This document shows, piece after piece, positions 58,572 to 64,000 of a DNA stretch of 64,000 nucleotides (its first letter is position 1; the number at the start of each line of letters is the position of its first letter). Both the position numbers and the translations under genes were made by a program. This DNA is from JACDAN01 sp963847235 (lineage in GTDB: Bacteria > Actinomycetota > Thermoleophilia > Gaiellales > Gaiellaceae), in the NCBI GenBank assembly GCA_963847235.1, contig CAWJYU010000005.1, forward strand, positions 124,001-188,000. The letters are read 5' to 3'. The notes under the pieces were generated by a model. That model was given only the letters and a program-made list of their open reading frames with translations, was not told where the DNA came from and made no database searches.

Positions 58572-59825
58572 TCAGAGGAAGCCCTCGTAGGAGCGCATCA
58601 TCATCTGCGACTCCATCTGGCGCATCGTGTCGAGCGCCACACCGACGGCGATGAGCACGGAGGTTCCTCCGAGCGCGCCGGCCAGCGCCTGCGAGACGTC
58701 CGCGTACGCGATGAAGAGGCTAGGCAGCGTCGCGACCGCGGCGAGGTAGATGGCGCCTGGCAGCGTCAGCCGTGTGAGGACGCGGTCGAGGTACTGCGCC
58801 GTCGGCGGCCCCGGCCGGATCCCGGGGATGTAGCCGCCATGCTTCCGGAGGTTGTCCGCCTGGTCGACGGGGTTGAACTGCACGGCGGTGTAGAAGAACG
58901 TGAAGATCACGATCATCGCGCCCTGCAGCAGCAGGTACGGCCAGTCGGTGTACGAGAAGTACTTGTTGATGAAGCTCTGCGTCTGCGGGAAGTACTGCGC
59001 GATCGTCGGCGGGAAGGCCATGACGGCCGCGGCGAAGATGACGGGGATGACGCCGGCCATGTTCACGCGCAGCGGCATGTAGGTCGAGCCGCCGGTGGTC
59101 ATCCGGCGCCCCACCATCCGCTTCGCGTACTGGATCGGGATCCGGCGCTGTCCCTCCTGGATGAAGACGACGGCCACGACGACGCCGACCGCCATGATCG
59201 GGAAGAACAGCCGCTCGAAGATGCCTCCCTCGACCCATGCGTTGATGCCGAGCGGGAGCCCGGTGAGGATCGAGGCGAAGATCAGCAGGGAGATCCCGTT
59301 ACCGATTCCGCGCTTCGTGATCAGCTCGCCCATCCACATCAGGAGCGCACAGCCCGCGGTCAGTGTGAGGACGATCAGCGCGCCTCGGCCGAAGTTCGCG
59401 TCGAGCGCCCCTTGGCGCTGGAAGAGGAACGCGAAGCCGGCGGCCTGGGCGGCCGCGAGCATGATCGTCAGGTACCGCGTGTACTGGTTGATCTTGGCGT
59501 AGCCGGCCTCGCCCTCCTTCTGGAGCTGCTCGAGGCGCGGGATGACCACGGTCATCAGCTGCAGGATGATCGAGGCGGTGACGTACGGCATGATCCCGAG
59601 CGCGAAGATCGCGAACTGGGAGAGCGCGCCGCCGGAGAAGAGGTTGAGGAGCGCGAGGACCGTTCCGCCGCCCGACGCGTTGAAGTAGTTCTCGATCGCG
59701 TCCGCGTTCACGCCCGGCGCCGGGATCCAGGATCCCAGGCGGTAGAAGGCGAGGATCACGGCCGTGAAGAGCACGCGCTTGCGCAGCTCGGGGACGCGCC
59801 AGGCGTTGGTCAGCCAGGAGAACAT
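58572..59825 (-). CDS. secY: Preprotein translocase subunit SecY
   Basis: 417 residues with ten transmembrane helices. SecY signatures: FNASGGGTVLALLNLFSGGA (plug region), IMPYVTASIILQLMTVVIPR, KRGIGNGISLLIFASILTGL, and the cytoplasmic loop RIPIQYAKRMVGRRMTTGGS. Forms the protein-conducting channel. Lies between rplO and adk without gaps, the standard spc order. Confidence 0.98.
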   Translation of the reverse strand: MFSWLTNAWRVPELRKRVLFTAVILAFYRLGSWIPAPGVNADAIENYFNASGGGTVLALLNLFSGGALSQFAIFALGIMPYVTASIILQLMTVVIPRLEQLQKEGEAGYAKINQYTRYLTIMLAAAQAAGFAFLFQRQGALDANFGRGALIVLTLTAGCALLMWMGELITKRGIGNGISLLIFASILTGLPLGINAWVEGGIFERLFFPIMAVGVVVAVVFIQEGQRRIPIQYAKRMVGRRMTTGGSTYMPLRVNMAGVIPVIFAAAVMAFPPTIAQYFPQTQSFINKYFSYTDWPYLLLQGAMIVIFTFFYTAVQFNPVDQADNLRKHGGYIPGIRPGPPTAQYLDRVLTRLTLPGAIYLAAVATLPSLFIAYADVSQALAGALGGTSVLIAVGVALDTMRQMESQMMMRSYEGFL

Positions 59826-60449
59826 CTACTTGTCGGTGGGAGCTTCTTCGTCCTGCTGTTCCGGCTCGGCCTGCTGCTCCGGCTCGGCCTGCTCCTCGGG
59901 CGCCTCTTCGGCGGCCGGGGCCGGCTGGGCCGGCGTCGCGGCCTTGCGGCGGCGCCGCTTCGGCTTGACCTCCTTGAGCGCGGTCACCGATCCACCGGCG
60001 CCCTCGATCTTCGCGCGGGCCGTCTCCGAGAAGTAGTGCGCCGTCACGGAGAGCTTCTTCTCGAGCTCACCCTGGCCGAGGATCTTCACGTCGATCCGCG
60101 TGTTGCGGATGACGCCGGCCTCGGCGAGCGTCTCGGGTGTGACCTCGGCGCCCTCGTCGAACCGGTCGAGGTCCCGGATGTTCACCGGCACGGTCTGGGT
60201 GCGGTGCGGGCCCATCGGCATCGCGTCCTTGGAGTACGGGCCGCGCTGCTTGCCGAGCCGCATGTAGATCGGCATCTGGCCGCCCTCGAAGCCCGCGCGC
60301 ATCTTGTGCGAGCCGGAGCGCGACTTCTGGCCCTTGATCCCGCGGCCGGAGTACCGGCCCTTGCCCGAGCCCATGCCGCGGCCGACGCGCTTTCGATCCT
60401 TGCGCGGAGACGCGGGCTTCAGGTTGGAAAGGTTGAGCTCTTCGGGCAT
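59826..60449 (-). CDS. rplO: 50S ribosomal protein L15 with acidic C-terminal tail
   Basis: 207 residues against the usual 145-150. N terminus LNLSNLKPASPRKDRKRVGR, KGRYSGRGIKGQKSRSG, and GFEGGQMPIYMRLGKQRG. The extra 45-50 C-terminal residues follow a basic KPKRRRRKAA stretch and consist of AEPEQQ/EEAP-type repeats. The stop codon directly precedes the secY ATG. Confidence 0.96.
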   Translation of the reverse strand: MPEELNLSNLKPASPRKDRKRVGRGMGSGKGRYSGRGIKGQKSRSGSHKMRAGFEGGQMPIYMRLGKQRGPYSKDAMPMGPHRTQTVPVNIRDLDRFDEGAEVTPETLAEAGVIRNTRIDVKILGQGELEKKLSVTAHYFSETARAKIEGAGGSVTALKEVKPKRRRRKAATPAQPAPAAEEAPEEQAEPEQQAEPEQQDEEAPTDK

Positions 60450-60454
60450 CTGGA

Positions 60455-60640
60455 CTACTCGCCTTCGACTCGGACGAGGTGGCGAACCTTTCTCAGCATA
60501 CCGGCGACCTCCGGGCTCTCCGGGCGCTCGACGGAGCGTCCGATCTTGCCGAGGCCGAGCGCGCGCAGCGTGCCGCGATGGCGCTCGCTCTGGCCGATCT
60601 GGCTGCGGACCTGGGTGATGCGGAGCGTCTTATTCGCCAT
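60455..60640 (-). CDS. rpmD: 50S ribosomal protein L30
   Basis: 61 residues: KTLRITQVRSQIGQSERHRG, TLRALGLGKIGRSVERPESP. Overlaps the rpsE end by 11 bases. Confidence 0.96.
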   Translation of the reverse strand: MANKTLRITQVRSQIGQSERHRGTLRALGLGKIGRSVERPESPEVAGMLRKVRHLVRVEGE

Positions 60641-61250
60641 CGGTCGTGGGCTCCTCCGCGGCGGCCACCGCAGCCACCGGCTCCTCGGCCGACGCAGGCT
60701 CCTCGGTAGGCGCGGCCTCCTCGGCCGGGGCCTCCTCGGGCTGCTGCTTCGGGATCGGGAGCACCTCGGCGATCGTCTTCCCGCGCGCCTTCGCGACCTC
60801 CTCGGGCCGCCGGAGGCTCTGGAGACCCTGGACGGTCGCCTTCAACATGTTCACGGGATTCGTCGTGCCGAGGCTCTTCGCGAGAATGTCGCGGACGCCG
60901 CCTAGCTCGAGGACCGCGCGGACGCCGCCGCCGGCGATGACGCCGGTGCCCTCGCTCGCCGGCCGCAGCAACACCCGTGCCGCGCCGAACCGGCCGAGGA
61001 TCTCGTGGGTGATCGTCTGGCCGTGCTTCGGAACCGTGAAGAGGTTCTTCTTCGCGTCCTCGACAGCCTTCGAGATCGCCAGCGGGACCTCGCGAGCCTT
61101 GCCGTAGCCGACGCCGACCCGGTCGACCTCGTCGCCGATCACGACGAGCGCGGTGAACGAGAAGCGCCGGCCGCCCTTGACGACCTTCGCGACCCGGTTG
61201 ATCTCGACCACGCGCTCCTTGAGCTCGCGGGTTTCCTGGTAGTCGCTCAA
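60630..61250 (-). CDS. rpsE: 30S ribosomal protein S5 with acidic tail
   Basis: 206 residues against the usual 165-170. ELKERVVEINRVAKVVKGGR, FSFTALVVIGDEVDRVGVGY, GTGVIAGGGVRAVLELGGVR. The last 40 residues are Ala/Glu/Pro-rich (APTEEPASAEEP). TTG 61250 overlaps the rplR stop (TTTTGAGC), the only start that keeps the family N terminus. Confidence 0.96.
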   Translation of the reverse strand: MSDYQETRELKERVVEINRVAKVVKGGRRFSFTALVVIGDEVDRVGVGYGKAREVPLAISKAVEDAKKNLFTVPKHGQTITHEILGRFGAARVLLRPASEGTGVIAGGGVRAVLELGGVRDILAKSLGTTNPVNMLKATVQGLQSLRRPEEVAKARGKTIAEVLPIPKQQPEEAPAEEAAPTEEPASAEEPVAAVAAAEEPTTDGE

Positions 61251-61600
61251 AACTTGAGTCCTCCTTCGCGCGCTGCATCGGCGAGCGCCTTCACGCGCCC
61301 GTGGTACAGGTAGCCGCCGCGGTCGAAGATCACGCGCTCGATGCCCGCCTGCTTGGCGTTCGCGGCGAGCTCCTTGCCTACTTCCGCGGCCTGGTCGGTC
61401 TTCGCGCCCTTCGCACCCTTCTTGTCCAGCCAGCTCGCGGCGGCGAGGGTCTTGCCCTCGGCGTCGTCGACGAGCTGGGCGGCGATGCCCCGGTTCGACC
61501 GGAACACGACCAGGCGCGGGCGCTCGGCGGTTCCGAGCACGTCCTTCCGCACCCGCTTGTGGCGGCGCTCTCGCCGTTGTCTCATCGTGAGCTGGCTCAT
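61247..61600 (-). CDS. rplR: 50S ribosomal protein L18
   Basis: 117 residues: RRERRHKRVRKDVLGTAERP, LVVFRSNRGIAAQLVDDAEG, IERVIFDRGGYLYHGRVKAL. Binds 5S rRNA. The GAGAGGTGACC before the ATG belongs to the conserved flank of the 106-bp repeat. Confidence 0.97.
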   Translation of the reverse strand: MSQLTMRQRRERRHKRVRKDVLGTAERPRLVVFRSNRGIAAQLVDDAEGKTLAAASWLDKKGAKGAKTDQAAEVGKELAANAKQAGIERVIFDRGGYLYHGRVKALADAAREGGLKF

Positions 61601-61742
61601 CGGTCACCTCTCGTGGGGCTCGTGCTCGCCAGCCGCGAAAAGCCGCTCTGGCAAGGACGCAGGGAGCGTTCGTAGCCGGAGGCTACGGGCGCGACTGAGG
61701 ACGCGGCCAGAGCGCGCTTTGCAGCGCCCTGGCGAGTGCGAG
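61601..61742 (-). repeat. Ribosomal-operon intergenic repeat, copy 1 (complete)
   Basis: Bases 61601-61706 match 63895-64000 with only about three differences. The complete copy shows imperfect 14-bp terminal inverted repeats (CTCGTGCTCGCCAG at 61619-61632, CTGGCGAGTGCGAG at 61729-61742, 12 of 14 pairing). It also has a central hairpin CGTAGCC-gga-GGCTACG (61671-61687) and a further hairpin GCCAGAGCGC/GCGCCCTGGC near 61707-61733. Lies between rplF and rplR. Confidence 0.85.
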
Positions 61743-61763
61743 ACACGCGGGAGGGGGCCGACA

Positions 61764-62297
61764 TCAAGCGCGCTTCCCGACCTTTCTCCGGACGTACTCG
61801 CCCTCGTAGCGGATGCCCTTGCCCTTGTAGGGCTCGGGCGGCCGGACCCGGCGCACCTCGGCTGCCGTCTGCCCGACCTGCTGCTTGTCGATCCCTTTGA
61901 CGATGATCTCGGTCGGCGTCGGGACCTCGAAGGAGATCCCCTGGCGCGGCTCGATCACGACCGGGTGCGAAAACCCGACGCTCAGCTCGAGCGAGGTGCC
62001 GCGCAGCGCGGCGCGGTAGCCGACGCCCTGAAGCTCCAGCTTCCGCTCGAACCCCTTTGTGACGCCCTCGACCATGTTCGCGACGAGCGACCGGGTCAGC
62101 CCGTGCAGGGCGCGGTCGTCGCCGCGCTCGGTCGGGCGCGCGACGGTCAGCTCGCCGTCGGCCTGCTCGATCTTCATCCGCTGCGGAACCTGCTGCGTGA
62201 GCTCGCCGAGCGGGCCGTTCACCATCACGCGGCCAGGGTCGATCGACACCGACACGCCGGCGGGCAACTCGATGGGCGTTTTTCCGATTCGGCTCAT
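61764..62297 (-). CDS. rplF: 50S ribosomal protein L6
   Basis: 177 residues: MSRIGKTPIELPAGVSVSID, GLTRSLVANMVEGVTKGFER, KLELQGVGYRAALRG, and the C-terminal PEPYKGKGIRYEGEYVRRKV. Separated from rplR by the repeat element. Confidence 0.98.
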   Translation of the reverse strand: MSRIGKTPIELPAGVSVSIDPGRVMVNGPLGELTQQVPQRMKIEQADGELTVARPTERGDDRALHGLTRSLVANMVEGVTKGFERKLELQGVGYRAALRGTSLELSVGFSHPVVIEPRQGISFEVPTPTEIIVKGIDKQQVGQTAAEVRRVRPPEPYKGKGIRYEGEYVRRKVGKRA

Positions 62298-62309
62298 GGG
62301 TTCAGACGG

Positions 62310-62744
62310 TTACCAGACGAAACAGATGACTTCGCCGCCGATGCCTTCGCGCTCGGCGGTCTTGCTCGTGACGAGACCCCTCGACGTCGACATGATCGCC
62401 GTCCCCATCCCTCCGAGGACACGCGGCAGCCGGTCCTTTCTAGCGTAGACGCGACGGCCCGGCTTGGAGACGCGCTTGAGGTCGGTGATGATCCGCTCCC
62501 GGCTCGGCCCGTACTTGAGCTGGATGACGAGCGTGCCGTACGACCGGTGCTTCTTCGCGTCGGGCTCCCGGCTGTTGTGGTCTGCGGGGCTGACGACCTG
62601 GAAGCCGACGATGTAGCCCTCGTCCTGGAGCAGGCGCGCGATCTCCTCCTTCTGGCGGGAAGTCGGCATCTCCGCGGTCTCGTGCAGCGCCTTGTTGGCG
62701 TTGCGGATGCGCGTGAGCATGTCTGCGATCGGATCGGTCAGCAT
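62310..62744 (-). CDS. rpsH: 30S ribosomal protein S8
   Basis: 144 residues: DPIADMLTRIRNANKALHET, FQVVSPADHNSREPDAKKHR and the C-terminal STSRGLVTSKTAEREGIGGE. ATG 62744 is the family start. As sequenced, the rpsN frame reads straight into this gene because of a deletion upstream. Confidence 0.97.
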   Translation of the reverse strand: MLTDPIADMLTRIRNANKALHETAEMPTSRQKEEIARLLQDEGYIVGFQVVSPADHNSREPDAKKHRSYGTLVIQLKYGPSRERIITDLKRVSKPGRRVYARKDRLPRVLGGMGTAIMSTSRGLVTSKTAEREGIGGEVICFVW

Positions 62745-62748
62745 CGGG

Positions 62749-62936
62749 TCACCAAGAGCTGACTTGGTCATGCCGGGGATCTGGCCCTGGTGCGCGAGGT
62801 CGCGCAGGCAGATCCGGCAGAGGCCGAACTTCTTGTAGACGGAGCGCGGCCGGCCGCACCGGCGGCAGCGCGTGTACTGCCGAACCTTGTAGCGCTGCGG
62901 CTGCCGCGCCTTGTGGACCAGGGACTTCTTGGCCAC
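62749..62936 (-). CDS. rpsN: 30S ribosomal protein S14 type Z, stop displaced by a one-base deletion
   Basis: Zinc form of S14: QYTRCRRCGRPRSVYKKFGL followed by CRICLRDLAHQGQIPG. The family ends in TKSSW-type residues and a stop; here the text ACCAAGTCAGCTCTTGGTGA lacks one base near 62759-62762. Restoring it gives a serine run, Trp and TGA at 62749-62751 (62 residues). Without it the frame fuses to rpsH. GTG 62936 shares its G with the rplE stop. Confidence 0.93.
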
Positions 62937-63523
62937 TACTGCTCCCTTCCTTCTTCCATGGCGAACGGCATGCCCAGCGCCCTGAGGAGGGCGAGGCCGT
63001 GCTCGTCGTTCTCCGCCGTGGTCGTGATCGTCACGTCCAGACCCCGGACGGCGGCGATGTCGTCGTAGTTGATCTCCGGAAAGATGATCTGCTCGCGGAT
63101 GCCGAGCGAGAAGTTGCCGCGACCGTCGAACGACCCCGGGTTCAGCCCGCGGAAGTCGCGGATCCGGGGCAGCGCGATCGACACGAGCCGGTCGAGGAAC
63201 TCCCACATCCGGTCGCCCCGCAGCGTCACGCGCGCGCCGATCGGCATCCCGTCGCGGATCTTGAAGCCGGCGATCGACTTGCGGGCGCGGCGGACCTGGG
63301 CCCGCTGGCCGGCGATCGTCGTCAGCTCCTCGATCGCGCTGTCGAGCGCCTTGGCCTCGGTCTTGGCCTCGCCGACGCCCATGTTCAGCGTGATCTTCGA
63401 GATGCGCGGCACCTGCATGACGGTGCTCAGCTCGAGCTCGTCCTTGAGGCGCGGGCGGATCTCCTCGTTGTAGGCCTGCTTCATGCGCGGCACGGTGGTC
63501 TCTTTGGTCGCAGTAGCCATCAT
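62936..63523 (-). CDS. rplE: 50S ribosomal protein L5
   Basis: 195 residues: VPRISKITLNMGVGEAKTEA, RARKSIAGFKIRDGMPIGAR, FRGLNPGSFDGRGNFSLGIR and DVTITTTAENDEHGLALLRA. Binds 5S rRNA. ATG 63523 overlaps the rplX stop (ATGA); a second ATG follows at 63520. Confidence 0.98.
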   Translation of the reverse strand: MMATATKETTVPRMKQAYNEEIRPRLKDELELSTVMQVPRISKITLNMGVGEAKTEAKALDSAIEELTTIAGQRAQVRRARKSIAGFKIRDGMPIGARVTLRGDRMWEFLDRLVSIALPRIRDFRGLNPGSFDGRGNFSLGIREQIIFPEINYDDIAAVRGLDVTITTTAENDEHGLALLRALGMPFAMEEGREQ

Positions 63524-63891
63524 CGATCGATCTGCTGCCCGCAGTCCGCCCGCTTGCACACCCTTAGTCGCACGGTTCCCGTCTTTCCCTCCTGGACGAT
63601 CGTTCCGACCCTCGTCGGGCGCTGACAGGCGGGGCAGATCACCATGACGTTCGAGATCGGGATCGGGCCTGCCCTTTCGATCACGCCGCCAGGCTGGATC
63701 TGCGGCGCGCCCATCCGGCTCGGGTTGCTCATCGGGCGCGGCCGGGTGTGCCGCTTGATCATGTTCAGGTTCTCGACGAGCACGCGGCCCTCCTTCGGGC
63801 GCGCCTCGAGGACGCGGCCCTGCTTGCCGCGGTCCTTGCCGCTGAGCACTTGGACGAGGTCGCCCTTCTTGATCTTCATTGTCTGAGCCAC
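63520..63891 (-). CDS. rplX: 50S ribosomal protein L24
   Basis: 123 residues: IKKGDLVQVLSGKDRGKQGR (KOW), VLVENLNMIKRHTRP, and a C-terminal zinc-like CPACQRPTRVGT...CKRADCG. GTG 63891. GAAAGGTGACC upstream is the flank of repeat copy 2. Confidence 0.97.
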   Translation of the reverse strand: MAQTMKIKKGDLVQVLSGKDRGKQGRVLEARPKEGRVLVENLNMIKRHTRPRPMSNPSRMGAPQIQPGGVIERAGPIPISNVMVICPACQRPTRVGTIVQEGKTGTVRLRVCKRADCGQQIDR

Positions 63892-63894
63892 TAG

Positions 63895-64000
63895 CGGTCA
63901 CCTTTCGTGGGGCTCGTGCTCTCCAGCTGCGAAAAGCCGCTCTGGCAAGGACGCAGGGAGCGTTCGTAGCCGGAGGCTACGGGCGCGACTGAGGACGCGG
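63895..64000 (-). repeat. Ribosomal-operon intergenic repeat, copy 2 (cut by window end)
   Basis: Matches copy 1 (61601-61706) over its whole visible 106 bases with about three substitutions, including the central hairpin. Lies immediately upstream of rplX; the rest lies beyond the window. Confidence 0.85.

Noticed and set aside
62310..62936. A fused S14-S8 ribosomal protein
   Set aside because: One base added near 62760 restores the normal S14 ending and stop, and both cores are normal in length; a sequence error is simpler.
1..64000. CRISPR arrays, rRNA genes, prophage or insertion-sequence transposases
   Set aside because: No regularly spaced repeats, no rRNA sequence and no transposase, integrase or phage structural reading frame were seen.

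Overview
The window is high-GC, densely packed bacterial chromosome with many GTG and TTG starts. It ends in a canonical spc/alpha ribosomal-protein block on the minus strand (rplX, rplE, rpsN, rpsH, rplF, rplR, rpsE, rpmD, rplO, secY, adk, map, infA, rpmJ, rpsM, rpsK, rpsD, rpoA, rplQ, truA). Gene content (Ku, a CsoR-type repressor, DUF6458, a UbiE-like methyltransferase, FabL, leaderless-looking promoters) suggests an actinomycetote, most likely class Thermoleophilia. That placement is inference from gene content, not a phylogeny.

Layout. 1-5.3 kb: end of a metallo-hydrolase-like gene, an aldo/keto reductase, homogentisate dioxygenase (hmgA), an ABC exporter pair and a fumarylacetoacetate-hydrolase-family gene. 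5.4-11.7 kb: a cation-diffusion transporter, a secreted propeller/calcium-repeat protein, an FAD oxidoreductase, a DUF2071 protein and a gamma-carboxylase-like membrane protein. 11.7-12.2 kb is repeat-bearing and nearly gene-free. 12.2-15 kb: a coupled EamA transporter, phosphotransferase and hppD unit. hppD, hmgA and the FAH gene together supply most of the tyrosine-to-fumarate pathway. 15-25.9 kb: fabL with small genes, an M32 carboxypeptidase, a DUF4015 protein, proline dehydrogenase, a menaquinone-type methyltransferase and conserved unknowns. 25.9-31 kb: a 163-bp fold-back element, xseA/xseB, a stand-alone cyclic-nucleotide domain, glycerate kinase, and a flippase/glycosyltransferase pair. 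31-35 kb: a three-gene signalling operon (triple-PAS protein, coiled-coil kinase, REC-PAS-kinase). 35-43 kb: adenosine deaminase, CoA transferase, a propeller/lysyl-oxidase fusion, HAD and nitrilase enzymes, tRNA-Pro, Nif3, a structured leader and ku. 43-53 kb: acyl-CoA synthetase, a copper-type locus (DUF4396, csoR, cysteine-rich storage-type protein), two cell-wall coiled-coil proteins, a LuxR-type regulator, dacB and ligA. 53-64 kb: truA and the ribosomal operon, which carries two copies of a 106-bp non-coding repeat.

Two cross-cutting observations stand out. First, about a dozen single-base indels interrupt otherwise intact genes, including essential ligA and rpsN. Consensus sequencing error is the likeliest cause, so these genes should be read as probably intact. 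Second, at least 18 genes have a TANNNT hexamer 6-8 bases before the start codon (4-nt operon overlaps are the other common arrangement), implying widespread leaderless transcription. The strongest candidates for undescribed biology are the fold-back element, the ribosomal-operon repeat, the triple-PAS/kinase cascade, the CsoR-DUF4396 copper locus, the propeller-lysyl oxidase and the structured leader at 42 kb.
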